Source of the DNA: JAJDXW01 sp965243335
Lineage (GTDB): Bacteria > Pseudomonadota > Gammaproteobacteria > HK1
NCBI GenBank assembly: GCA_965243335.1
Contig: OZ251545.1
Span: 4,464,001 to 4,528,000 of the forward strand
Direction of reading: 5' to 3'
Length of the DNA: 64,000 nt
Below are positions 1 to 7,623 of this stretch, in pieces (position 1 is the stretch's first letter; each line of letters begins with the position of its first letter). The notes beneath the pieces are model-generated. The model saw nothing but the letters and a program-made list of their open reading frames with translations, had not been told where the DNA came from and searched no databases. A program made the translations under genes and the position numbers.

Positions 1-21
1 CCAAAGGGGGAGGATCGGCGG

Positions 22-1017
22 ATGCACAGGATCGCGTTGCTGGGGGCCGGGCGCATCGCCAAGGTCCACGTCGAGAGCATCGTGGGGCACGCGCGGACAG
101 AGCTCGCCTATGTGGTGGACGTCGACCGCGCGGCGGCGGAGGCCATGGCCGGCGCGCACGGCGCGCGGGCGGTGGACGCGGAGACGGTGTTCGCCGATCC
201 GGCGGTGGCGGCCGTCGTCGTCGCGTCCTCGACGCCTACCCACGCCGACTACATCGAAGCCGGCGCGGCGGCCGGCAAGCACGTCTTCTGCGAGAAGCCC
301 ATCGACCTCGACAGCGCCCGGGTCCGCGAGTGCCTGGCGAACGTCGAGGGAACGGGCGCCAAGCTGTTCGTCGCGTTCAACCGGCGGTTCGACCCGCACT
401 TCCGCCATCTCAAGTCCGAGCTCGACGCGGGGGCGATCGGGCGGCTCGAACAGCTCTCGATCACCTCGCGCGACCCGGGTCCGCCCCCCGGCGACTACAT
501 CCGGGCGTCCGGCGGGCTCTTCCGCGACATGACCATCCACGACTTCGACCTCGCCCGCCACCTCCTCGGCGAGGAGCCCGTCGAGCTGTGGGCGAGCGCC
601 TCCACCCTGGTGAGCGACGAGATCGCGGCCCTCGGCGACGTCGACAGCGCCGTCGTCGGGATGCGGACCGCGAGCGGCAAGCTCGCGGTCATCACGAACA
701 GCCGGCGGGCGGCCTACGGCTACGACCAGCGCATCGAAGCCCACGGCAGCGACGGCATCCTCTGCGCCGGCAACGTGCCCGAGTCCACCCTGGTGCACGG
801 CGGCGCCCACGGCTTCACCGGCCAGAAGGCCATGCACTTCTTCCTGGAGCGCTACTCCCTCGCGTACCGGGCGGAGTGGGACCACTTCGTGGACGTGCTG
901 GACGGGAAGGCGGAGCCCTCCCCGACCGGCCTCGACGGGGCGCGCGCCCTCGCGATGGCGGACGCCGCCTACGAGTCCGCGGCGACGGGCCGGCGCATCA
1001 CCCTCGCGCTCGACTGA
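22..1017 (+). CDS. iolG: Gfo/Idh/MocA-family dehydrogenase, probably inositol 2-dehydrogenase
   Basis: Predicted cytoplasmic NAD(P)-dependent oxidoreductase acting on a cyclic polyol such as myo-inositol. The 331-residue length fits the family. The N-terminal Rossmann fold opens with LLGAGRIAKVH (from residue 6). The EKP motif holding the conserved Lys is at residues 91-93. The segment GGLFRDMTIHDFDLARHLL (from residue 164) carries the family's conserved Asp/His pair and resembles IolG more than other members. The ATG is preceded by GGGGGAGG at 5-12, a strong ribosome site. It converges on the ATPase gene ending at 1031, and any operon partners lie upstream of the window. The family is certain; the inositol substrate is inferred from the HDFDLAR signature, so another sugar dehydrogenase role is possible. 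Confidence 0.85.
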   Translation: MHRIALLGAGRIAKVHVESIVGHARTELAYVVDVDRAAAEAMAGAHGARAVDAETVFADPAVAAVVVASSTPTHADYIEAGAAAGKHVFCEKPIDLDSARVRECLANVEGTGAKLFVAFNRRFDPHFRHLKSELDAGAIGRLEQLSITSRDPGPPPGDYIRASGGLFRDMTIHDFDLARHLLGEEPVELWASASTLVSDEIAALGDVDSAVVGMRTASGKLAVITNSRRAAYGYDQRIEAHGSDGILCAGNVPESTLVHGGAHGFTGQKAMHFFLERYSLAYRAEWDHFVDVLDGKAEPSPTGLDGARALAMADAAYESAATGRRITLALD

Positions 1018-1030
1018 GCCGCGGCCTCCC

Positions 1031-2149
1031 TCACACCAGCTCGGACAGCAGCTCCACCGCCGGGGCCACCCGGATTCCCTGAGGGGATACGTAGTCCTTG
1101 CGGCCGGAGGCCGAGACCTGCCACGCGCGCGCCTCGGGAAATTTCGCTTTCAGGTACCGGAGGCTCCGATCGACGTCGGCGTCCGACCACTTGCACTCGA
1201 CCAGGAGCGCCGGCGCGCCTCGTTCCACGACCACGAAGTCCGTCTCCCGTCCGTCCCGGTCCCGGAAGTAGCGAAGATCGCAGTCCAGGCCCTCCGTATC
1301 CTGCCGGAAATGCACCCATTTGAGCAGGTGGCAGGCGACGAGGTTCTCGAACCGGGCGGCCTCGCCGGGAACGACGGTCCAGTCGATGTGGTAGTGCTTT
1401 CGGTCCTTTCCGATCGCCCGCAGCCCCGGCGGGCCGAACGGCGGGAGCCGGAAGATGGCGTACAGGCGCTCCAGCGCATCCAGCCAGGCGCCCGCGGTCT
1501 TGTGGCTCACCCGCAGGTCTTCGCGCAAGGCGTTGATGGAGAGCGTCGACCCGACCCGCTCCGGCAGCGCGAGGATCATCGCCTCCAACTGGCCGAGGTC
1601 GCGGATCCCCTCCAGGGTCGCGACCTCCTCTTGCACGAGCCGCGTGGAGTACTCGCGGGACCAGCGCCGGGACTGCGTTTCGCTGGCCGCGAGCCTGGGC
1701 TCCGGGAAGCCTCCGAGCCGCAGCAGGTCCCGCACCCGCCCGGGGGGTGTCGAGGGCGAGCTCGGCCGCGGAGAAGGGATGCAGGCGAAGCAGATGGTAG
1801 CGCCCCTGCAGGGAGTCCCCCCGAACCGGTACAGGTCGAGCCGCCCGCTCCCCGTGACCAGGATCCGCTGGCCCGGGCGGCGCCCGTCGTACAGGCCCTT
1901 CAGGTAGTTGCGCCAGCGCCGATATTTGTGGACCTCGTCGAAGATCCACAGGCCGCCCGGCGGCAGCTCGCGCCGCAGGACCCGGGCCCGGTGCGCGCCG
2001 ACGTCCCAGTTGAGATATCCGTCCGCCGCGCCGGGGAGGCCCAGGGCAAGGGTGGTCTTGCCGACTTGACGCGGCCCGGCCACGAAGACCATCTTCCGCC
2101 GGAGATCTTCCTGCACCTGGGCCGCGAGGTAGCGGGTGGCGGTCGTCAT
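1031..2149 (-). CDS. DUF4143-type AAA ATPase with a compensated double frameshift
   Basis: Member of the AAA_14/DUF4143 ATPases, a mobile accessory family whose cellular role is unsettled. The 372-residue protein has a Walker A near residue 25 (GPRQVGKTT), a Walker B-like WIFDEVHKYRRW, a sensor-like LVTGSGRLDLYRFGG, and a C-terminal DUF4143 nuclease-like region (ALLVECKWSDADVDRS). About 25 residues after LYRFGG read as nonsense (CRGATICFACIPSP). The neighbouring frame across the same bases reads GDSLQGRYHLLRLHPFSAAE, which is the normal family sequence. The frame is left in the C-run at 1817-1822 and regained in the G-run at 1742-1747. The gene is therefore either mutated with a compensating indel or carries two homopolymer sequencing errors. 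The start at 2149 follows a promoter-like box by only 7 nt. Confidence 0.8.
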   Translation of the reverse strand: MTTATRYLAAQVQEDLRRKMVFVAGPRQVGKTTLALGLPGAADGYLNWDVGAHRARVLRRELPPGGLWIFDEVHKYRRWRNYLKGLYDGRRPGQRILVTGSGRLDLYRFGGTPCRGATICFACIPSPRPSSPSTPPGRVRDLLRLGGFPEPRLAASETQSRRWSREYSTRLVQEEVATLEGIRDLGQLEAMILALPERVGSTLSINALREDLRVSHKTAGAWLDALERLYAIFRLPPFGPPGLRAIGKDRKHYHIDWTVVPGEAARFENLVACHLLKWVHFRQDTEGLDCDLRYFRDRDGRETDFVVVERGAPALLVECKWSDADVDRSLRYLKAKFPEARAWQVSASGRKDYVSPQGIRVAPAVELLSELV

Positions 2150-2227
2150 CCGGGCGAGTCTACTGCAATCATCGACTGCGGTAGAAAATTGCCGATGCCA
2201 TTTTTGACATCGGTGGAAAATTGCCGA
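2150..2227 (-). promoter_or_regulatory. Leaderless-type promoter with paired direct repeats upstream of the DUF4143 gene
   Basis: Read on the minus strand, two copies of TCGGCAATTTTCYACCG (2211-2227 and 2179-2195; 16 of 17 bases identical, 32-bp period) precede TAGACT (2157-2162). TAGACT is a -10-like box only 7 nt from the ATG at 2149, so the transcript would start at or beside the start codon. The spacer between the copies holds an inverted repeat, CCGATG...CATCGG. The second DUF4143 gene (start 63517) has the same layout. An operator role for the repeats is inferred. Confidence 0.5.
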
Positions 2228-2386
2228 AACGAGGGAGCCGCCGCCGGACGAGACCCCGGACCCGCCATCGGGAACCGGCGAGGCGCCGGGAAGGTAACGA
2301 CAGGGACGCCGCCCCTCATGCCCCCTGGGGTCCCTCGAACGAGCCGGCGCCCGCGCCGGCTCTGCTCCGGCCCTGCTCCGGCGTCG

Positions 2387-2539
2387 TCAGGCCGCCCCGG
2401 CCGGAGGAGGCGGGCCGTATCCGCCGCCGGAGGGGGTCTCCAGCACGAACACGTCCCCCGCGCGGACGCGGCGGTGGTCCTGGCCGGCCAGCTCGTGGGC
2501 CGCCCCGGGCTTCCCGGAGACTACAATCGCCGGGTCCAC
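2387..2539 (-). pseudogene. C-terminal remnant of a hydantoinase B / oxoprolinase subunit
   Basis: About 45 codons ending at a TGA (2387-2389) read VRAGDVFVLETPSGGGYG and match the C-terminal tail of hydantoinase B proteins. Compare the tail of the intact gene at 9702-11693, VVAAGDCFVCEGPAGGGYGD. Nothing upstream continues the gene, which is cut off about 60 bp before the divergent epimerase start at 2599. It is gene debris from a second hydantoinase locus, not a functional CDS. The rest of 2228-2598 shows no recognisable feature. Confidence 0.7.
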
Positions 2540-2598
2540 GGGAGGCAGGAGCGGATGAAGCCGTCTACGAAATACCCCCGCGCGGAACGAAGCAGGCC

Positions 2599-3573
2599 AT
2601 GACCGGCGTCCGGCAGGCATCCGGCCCCGGCGGGCGGCGCGAGGCGGTCCTGATCACCGGCGCCGCCGGCTTCGTCGGCGCGACCCTCGCGCGCCGGCTG
2701 CGGAGCGCGGGGAGGGAGGTGGTCGGCCTGGACCTTGCCCCGGCCCCCCACGGCGGGGAGCTTCCCTGGGTCGAGGCCGACGTGCGCGACGCCGCCCGGG
2801 TCGAGGCGGCGGTCGAGCGCCAGCGGATCGGCCGCATCGTGCACGCGGGGGCGATCTCCGGCCCGATGGTGATGCCCGACGATCCGTGCGCGGTGTTCGA
2901 GATCAACGTGCTCGGTACGTTGAACGTCCTCGAAGCGGCCCGCCGGCTCGGGGTCGGGCGGGTCGTCTTCCTCTCCTCGTTCGTCACCTACGGCGACCAG
3001 CCCGACGACGCGACGGTCACCGAGGACCGCCCCCTGCGTGCGGCCGACGCCTACGCCGGCAGCAAGATCGCCGGTGAAGCGATGGTGCGCGCGTACCGGG
3101 ACCGCCACGGGGTCGATGCCGTCTCGCTTCGGCTCGGCGCGGTCTACGGCCCCGGCCGCACCACCGACTGCCAGGTGCGCACCTTCCTCGAAGACGCGCT
3201 GGCCGGCCGGGAGACGACCCTTGGGTACGGGGCCGGCCACCGCCGCTCGTACGTGTACGCCGACGACGTGGCGGACGCCATCGCCGCCGCCCTCGACGCG
3301 CCTGCCGAGCGCCTGAAGCTCGCCGCCTACAACGTCGACGGCGGGATCTGGCCCTCGCTCGACGAGGTTGCGCGGGCCGCCGCCGAGGTCGTCCCCGGAC
3401 TCCGCGCGACCCTTGCGCCGGGGCGGATCCCCTTCGCCTACCGGATCGGGCCGCTCGACCTCACCGCCGCCCGGCGCGACCTCGGCTACCGGCCGCGCGT
3501 GCCGCTGCGCGACGGCATTGCCCGCTACCATGCCTGGCTCTCGGATCGTTTCGAGCCGGGCGGGCAGGCCTGA
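2599..3573 (+). CDS. NAD-dependent epimerase/dehydratase (extended SDR family)
   Basis: Extended short-chain dehydrogenase of the UDP-glucose 4-epimerase type, expected to act on a nucleotide sugar or related polyol in the cytoplasm. The 324-residue protein has the cofactor motif GAAGFVGA near residue 24, an acidic residue after beta-2 (GLDLAP) favouring NAD over NADP, SSFVTYG carrying the catalytic Ser, and the YAGSKIAGE version of YxxxK. ATG 2599 is chosen because homology begins shortly after it; the open frame extends further upstream without family sequence. The substrate cannot be read from sequence. It is flanked by remnants of a hydantoinase B gene and a proline-racemase-family gene, so its neighbourhood has been rearranged and gives little clue to its pathway. 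Confidence 0.8.
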   Translation: MTGVRQASGPGGRREAVLITGAAGFVGATLARRLRSAGREVVGLDLAPAPHGGELPWVEADVRDAARVEAAVERQRIGRIVHAGAISGPMVMPDDPCAVFEINVLGTLNVLEAARRLGVGRVVFLSSFVTYGDQPDDATVTEDRPLRAADAYAGSKIAGEAMVRAYRDRHGVDAVSLRLGAVYGPGRTTDCQVRTFLEDALAGRETTLGYGAGHRRSYVYADDVADAIAAALDAPAERLKLAAYNVDGGIWPSLDEVARAAAEVVPGLRATLAPGRIPFAYRIGPLDLTAARRDLGYRPRVPLRDGIARYHAWLSDRFEPGGQA

Positions 3574-3602
3574 TCGTCGGCCCGAACGGACGAACAAAGC
3601 GC

Positions 3603-3716
3603 GCGAGTCACGTCATCCACGTCGTGAGCCGCCACGCCGAGGGCGAGGTGGGGGACGTCATCGTCGGCGGGGACGGGCGGCCCTCCCTCCGTCCGGAGCG
3701 ACCGGAATCGGCGTGA
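3603..3716 (+). pseudogene. N-terminal remnant of a proline racemase / hydroxyproline epimerase-family gene
   Basis: The frame from 3603 reads SHVIHVVSRHAEGEVGDVIV, the characteristic N-terminus of proline racemases, 4-hydroxyproline epimerases and trans-3-hydroxyproline dehydratases (normally ...SxHAEGEVGDVIVGGV). Homology ends at about 3671 and the frame stops at 3714. The catalytic Cys regions, about 90 and 250 residues further on in intact members, are absent. There is no good start codon. I see nothing else in 3717-3979. Confidence 0.7.
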
Positions 3717-3979
3717 AGGAGCCTGCGCCGCCCGGGCGGATGAGGGGCCGACGCCTCGACCGTGCCCCCGCGACGGGGGCGATGGCTACCGCCGCAGGGC
3801 GCCTCGACGAGGGCCGCGGCCCCGGAGCCCGGACGGCTCTCCGGCGCGCTGCCGCCCCCGCCGCCGGAGGCGCCGCCGTCGGGGGCGCCGGGAACGGAGC
3901 GGACGGAACGCGGCGACGGGATTCCTCATCAGCGGATCCGCACCCTCTTGCCCGGCGGTTCGCCGATAATGGGACGACG

Positions 3980-5827
3980 ATGACTGCGCCGCTCCGGGTT
4001 CTGAAAGACGTCTTCGGGTTCGATGCCTTCCGGCCCGGGCAGGAGGCCGCCATCGGCGCGCTGCTGGCCGGCCGGAACGTGCTCACCGTGATGCCCACGG
4101 GGTCGGGCAAGTCGTTGTGCTTCCAGGTCCCGGCCCTGGTGCTCGACGGGCTCACCGTCGTCGTGTCCCCGCTCGTCGCCCTGATGCAGGACCAGGTCGC
4201 GGCCCTGCGGCTCGCCGGGGTCGCCGCGGACAGCATCAACTCCTCCCGCGACCGCGGCGCCAACGTCGCCGCCTGGCGCCGCGTCACCGCCGGCGAGACC
4301 CGGCTCCTCTACCTGTCGCCGGAAAGGCTGATGACGGACCGGATGCTGGCCGCGCTGGCCGGCCTGCCGGTGAAGCTGTTCGCCGTCGACGAGGCCCACT
4401 GCATCTCCCAGTGGGGGCCGTCCTTCCGCCCGGAGTACGAGGACCTCGGGCGGCTGCGGGACCTCTTCCCGGGGGTCCCGATCGCCGCGCTGACGGCCAC
4501 CGCCGACGCGACGACCCGCCGGGACGTCGTCCAGCGCCTGTTCGGGGGCGAGGCGGAGACCGTCGTGCTCGGGTTCGACCGCCCCAACATCAGGCTGTCG
4601 GTGGAGCGCAAGCACGACTGGAAGCGCCAGCTCCGGGCCTTCATCGCGCGCCACCGGGGCGAGAGCGGCATCGTCTACTGCCTGTCGCGCAGGAAGACGG
4701 AGGAAACCGCCGACCTGCTGGCCGCGGACGGGGTGCGGGCGCTCGCCTACCACGCGGGGATGGACAAGCCCCTCCGGGAGGCCCACCAGAACGTCTTCAT
4801 GACCGAGCCGGGGGTCGTCATCGTCGCCACCATCGCCTTCGGCATGGGGATCGACAAGTCCGACGTGCGCTTCGTCTTCCACACCGATCTCCCCGGCAGC
4901 GTCGAAGCCTACTACCAGGAGATCGGGCGCGCCGGGCGCGACGGCGAGCCGGCGGAAGCCTTCATGCTCTACGGCCTCGCCGACATACGCATGCGCCGGG
5001 CCTTCATCGAGGAAGAGGAGGCGGGCGACGACCGGAAGCGGCGCGAACACAAGCGCCTCGACGCGCTGCTCGGCTACTGCGAGGCCCCGGCCTGCCGCCG
5101 GGCCGCCCTCCTCGACTATTTCGGGGAGCGGGCCGAGGCCTGCGGCAACTGCGACGTCTGCCTCGACCCGGCGGAGCGGGTCGACGGGACCGAAGACGCC
5201 CGGAAGGTGCTCTCCGCGGTCCGCCGTTCCGGGGAGCGGTTCGGCGCGGCCCACGTCGTCGACATCCTGCGCGGAACGAAGACCGAGAAGATCGCGAGGG
5301 CCGGCCACGACCGGCTGCCCACCTTCGGCGTCGGCGCGGCGCGCCGGAAGGGGGAGTGGCAGTCCATCATCCGCCAGATGGCGGCCACCGGGGTCCTGCG
5401 GCTCGACGTCGCGGGATACGGCGGGCTCGCGATCACCGGCAAGGGCCGGGCGCTGCTGCGGGGCGAGGGGGTCTTCCGGTACCGTGAGGACACGGCCGCG
5501 AGAGCGCCCGCCGCAGGACGCAAACCGCGGGCCGCGCGCGCCGATGACCGGCCCCTGGCCGATGACGAGACCGCCCTGCTCGGGGGGCTCAAGGAGCTTC
5601 GCCTGCGGCTCGCCCGGGAACGGGGCGTGCCGGCCTACGTCGTCTTCTCCGACCGTTCGCTCATCGACATGGCGCGGCGGCGCCCGCGCACCGTCGAAGA
5701 CTTCGCCGAGGTCCACGGCGTCGGCGCGGCCAAGCTGAAGGACTTCGCGGCGCCGTTCCTCGCCGCCATCGCGGGCGCCCCGCCCGCCGATGCCCCGCCC
5801 GGCTCCGCCCGGCCCGACGGCGGGTGA
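3980..5827 (+). CDS. recQ: ATP-dependent DNA helicase RecQ
   Basis: 3'-5' DNA helicase of recombinational repair. The 615-residue protein has the full RecQ architecture. The helicase core has Walker A MPTGSGKSLCFQ (from residue 38), the DEAH box with RecQ aromatic-rich loop DEAHCISQWGPSFRPEY (from residue 137), and the motif VI arginines in QEIGRAGRDG. These are followed by the zinc-binding cysteines (CEAPACRR ... CGNCDVC), a winged-helix RQC region, and a C-terminal HRDC domain (RPRTVEDFAEVHGVGAAKL). The loop reads PSFRPEY where most members have HDFRPEY. ATG 3980 (MTAPLRVLKDVFGFDAFRPG) is the family start; the open frame upstream is non-homologous GC-rich sequence. It converges on the cupin gene. 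Confidence 0.95.
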   Translation: MTAPLRVLKDVFGFDAFRPGQEAAIGALLAGRNVLTVMPTGSGKSLCFQVPALVLDGLTVVVSPLVALMQDQVAALRLAGVAADSINSSRDRGANVAAWRRVTAGETRLLYLSPERLMTDRMLAALAGLPVKLFAVDEAHCISQWGPSFRPEYEDLGRLRDLFPGVPIAALTATADATTRRDVVQRLFGGEAETVVLGFDRPNIRLSVERKHDWKRQLRAFIARHRGESGIVYCLSRRKTEETADLLAADGVRALAYHAGMDKPLREAHQNVFMTEPGVVIVATIAFGMGIDKSDVRFVFHTDLPGSVEAYYQEIGRAGRDGEPAEAFMLYGLADIRMRRAFIEEEEAGDDRKRREHKRLDALLGYCEAPACRRAALLDYFGERAEACGNCDVCLDPAERVDGTEDARKVLSAVRRSGERFGAAHVVDILRGTKTEKIARAGHDRLPTFGVGAARRKGEWQSIIRQMAATGVLRLDVAGYGGLAITGKGRALLRGEGVFRYREDTAARAPAAGRKPRAARADDRPLADDETALLGGLKELRLRLARERGVPAYVVFSDRSLIDMARRRPRTVEDFAEVHGVGAAKLKDFAAPFLAAIAGAPPADAPPGSARPDGG

Positions 5828-5850
5828 CCGGCCGGAGCCGGCCCGCTCCG

Positions 5851-6360
5851 CTACGGGGCGGAGGCGGTCGTGTCGTTCATGCCGAGCCCGCGCTCGACGG
5901 CCACCACGTCCGCGGGCCGCTCGAACGGAGCGGGGGCGGGTTCGCCGCGCGCCCGTTCGCGGCCGACGGCGGCGAAGAAGTCCTCGAGGCCGGCTGGCGA
6001 GATGAGCCACAGCATGACGAGGTCGGCGGCGGCGTCCTCGTTCACGATCTCGTGCTTCACGTCCGGGCCGAGGAAGCAGGCGGTCCCGGGCGCGAGGGGA
6101 TGGCGCTCCCCGTCCGCGACCACGCTTCCCCGGCCCCGGAAGCAGATCTGGAGCTCGACTTGGCTACTGTGCGAATGGGGCCGCACCCGCCCGCCGGGCG
6201 GGATCGTCTGGTAGCCCATCGAGAGAGCGCCGAAGCCGGTGTCCGCCGGCGTGAGCTTCGGCTCCGCGTGCCCGTTCGCCGGCATCGGCTGCCACCAGGA
6301 GCGGCCCTCGTCCGGCTGCACGACGACCGCCCGCCCGCGGGCGGGATCCATCGGGTTCAT
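5851..6360 (-). CDS. Cupin-domain protein
   Basis: Single-domain cupin of 169 residues. The first cupin motif, PHSHSSQVELQICFRGRG (residues 61-78), supplies two metal-binding His (62, 64) and Glu69. The second motif supplies His103 in LGPDVKHEIVNE. Such proteins bind a divalent metal and act as small-molecule oxygenases, isomerases or sugar-binding regulators, and the substrate cannot be deduced. The extended N-terminus (WWQPMPANGHAEPKL) resembles cupins encoded near carboxylate and sugar catabolism genes. It is a lone gene, convergent with recQ (24 bp apart). Confidence 0.75.
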   Translation of the reverse strand: MNPMDPARGRAVVVQPDEGRSWWQPMPANGHAEPKLTPADTGFGALSMGYQTIPPGGRVRPHSHSSQVELQICFRGRGSVVADGERHPLAPGTACFLGPDVKHEIVNEDAAADLVMLWLISPAGLEDFFAAVGRERARGEPAPAPFERPADVVAVERGLGMNDTTASAP

Positions 6361-6429
6361 GGCGTCTCCTCCGTCCGTCCCTCGGGACCTCGTGGGCAGT
6401 GTCCCGCATTATGCGCGGCCGGTTCGAGG

Positions 6430-6903
6430 ATGGCGACCGACCCCGACCCTGCACCCGAACCCCGCCGCGCCTTCAGGACGCGCCGTTCCCAAGGACGCGC
6501 CTGCGAGAGGCGTGCTTGGCGAAAATCCCCACCGCCCACCTGCCTCGCCATCGGTCTTGCCGAGTCGGCGGGCATTCGGCGGGCGGCGGCCCCCGCCCCG
6601 GCCCCGGCCCCGCCCGCCCCGGCCCCCAGTCTCACCAATGCGGACCGCGCTCGAGCTCGCCGAACGGCCCGCCGTGCGGCCGGCCGGTGTATTGACTGCG
6701 GACGGCCCGCCCCGGCCCGCGCGCGGTGCGAAGCGTGCACCGAACGGCGGGCGGCCCGTAGCCAGCATCAACGAGAGCTTGCCCGCATAGGCGAGAGCCT
6801 GGCCGACCGCCTTCGCGCGGCCGGCCGCGCACGGGCCGGCATCCGATTGACCGCCGACGAGGTTCAAGCAATACTCGCGTCCGGCCCGCCGTCGGCGGGT
6901 TGA
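6430..6903 (+). CDS. Small Cys4 zinc-ribbon-like protein, possibly with a repeat-derived N-terminus
   Basis: I do not recognise a named family. The C-terminal half looks genuine: GRCIDCGRPAPARARCEACT forms a CxxC...CxxC ribbon, followed by a basic, probably helical segment (QHQRELARIGESLADRL) and LTADEVQAILASG. The only in-frame ATG is 6430. The stretch encoded by 6481-6548 (GRACERRAWRKSPPPTCLA) is an antisense copy of the interspersed repeat also found at 28229, 45034 and 50640, and is followed by a Pro/Ala-rich run. Either the repeat was captured as coding sequence or the true start is a missed alternative codon downstream. Function is unknown; nucleic-acid binding is only a guess. Confidence 0.4.
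   Translation: MATDPDPAPEPRRAFRTRRSQGRACERRAWRKSPPPTCLAIGLAESAGIRRAAAPAPAPAPPAPAPSLTNADRARARRTARRAAGRCIDCGRPAPARARCEACTERRAARSQHQRELARIGESLADRLRAAGRARAGIRLTADEVQAILASGPPSAG
6481..6548 (-). repeat. Interspersed palindromic repeat, copy 1 (reverse orientation)
   Basis: Reverse complement of the roughly 60-bp core GGCANGTGCGCGGTGGGG...TCTCGCAGGCGCGTCCTGGGAACG, shared with 28229-28325, 45034-45136 and 50640-50720. The CGCGCCT/AGGCGCG arms can pair. It lies inside the reading frame of the small gene 6430-6903. Confidence 0.7.
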
Positions 6904-6958
6904 AGTCACTCGCCCCCGGACGGGCCGGGCGGTTCCAACAACAATTGAGGAAAAAATC

Positions 6959-7333
6959 ATGTACCTGTGGGAGATCGGCGACTGGATAAGCGACAGGGCG
7001 GCCGAACTGGCAGGGACGGGTGCGGGCATGGCCGCGGGTGCCGCGGCCGGGGCGAAGCTCGCAGAAGGGACCGGGGTCGTGTACGACCCGGGTAAGGGTG
7101 TGGCGGGTACGGTGGTCGGTGCGATCGGCGGCGCCATCATCGGCGGATTACTTGGCAACAGAGCCGGATCGGAGATCGACCGGTCGAGAGAGCGGAGCAA
7201 ACTACTCGCCTATCATCCAACGACGATCGACGACGAGAAGCCCAAGAAGCGCAAGAAGCGTTCGCCCTTCGCCCCGGACTTCAAACCGACGTCGACGGTG
7301 GGAACGTATGTGAAGAAGCCGGACGGCCTATGA
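6959..7333 (+). CDS. Small glycine-zipper membrane-associated protein
   Basis: Protein of 124 residues without an assignable function. Residues 20-70 are Gly/Ala-rich with GxxxG spacing (GTGAGMAAGAAAGA, then VVGAIGGAIIGGLLGNRAG), the pattern of glycine-zipper segments that insert in or pack against membranes. There is no clear signal peptide. The C-terminal third is basic (KPKKRKKRSPFAPDFKP). GAGG about 10 nt upstream of the ATG is a plausible ribosome site. It shares a duplicated leader with the next operon and is followed by a hairpin. Bacteriocin-like, stress or phage-related roles are all possible; none is supported beyond the zipper. Confidence 0.6.
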   Translation: MYLWEIGDWISDRAAELAGTGAGMAAGAAAGAKLAEGTGVVYDPGKGVAGTVVGAIGGAIIGGLLGNRAGSEIDRSRERSKLLAYHPTTIDDEKPKKRKKRSPFAPDFKPTSTVGTYVKKPDGL

Positions 7334-7345
7334 CGATCGACGGGT

Positions 7346-7362
7346 AGGGGCGGTTCGCCCCT
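7346..7362 (+). terminator. Hairpin after the glycine-zipper gene
   Basis: AGGGGCG-GTT-CGCCCCT forms a perfect 7-bp stem with a 3-nt loop 12 nt after the stop codon. There is no T-run, so termination efficiency is uncertain. Confidence 0.4.
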
Positions 7363-7623
7363 CGCCCCGGACGGCGGGGGCGGGGAACCAGGCGCGCCCC
7401 TGGGAGGCGCGGCGGGCGGGTTCGACGTGCGGACCGGGGCGGCCCTCGCCCCCGGCGCTTGACGAGCTTCGCGGCGGGCGACGTCGGCGGGTTGAAGTCA
7501 CCATCGCCGGCGGCCCGCCCCCGGCCCTCGCCCCGGACGTGCGAGCTTCGCGGGCCGGGCCGGGCGGTTCCATTCCTATATGCTTCCATGCTTCGCGGTC
7601 GTGACCGGGGTCCGGGGAAGGCA

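Larger units (their letters stand above)
6891..7572 (+). repeat. Duplicated leader block upstream of two successive genes
   Basis: The 19-bp string GTCGGCGGGTTGAAGTCAC occurs at 6891-6909 and 7483-7501. The 16-bp string GGGCCGGGCGGTTCCA follows at 6922-6937 and 7557-7572. The pair precedes the gene at 6959 and the hydantoinase A gene at 7624, so the leader seems to have been copied with an insertion between the two blocks in the second copy. Confidence 0.6.

Noticed and set aside
3368..3979. Extended N-terminus for RecQ
   Set aside because: RecQ homology begins exactly at ATG 3980; the upstream frame overlaps the epimerase gene and is Arg/Pro/Gly-rich.
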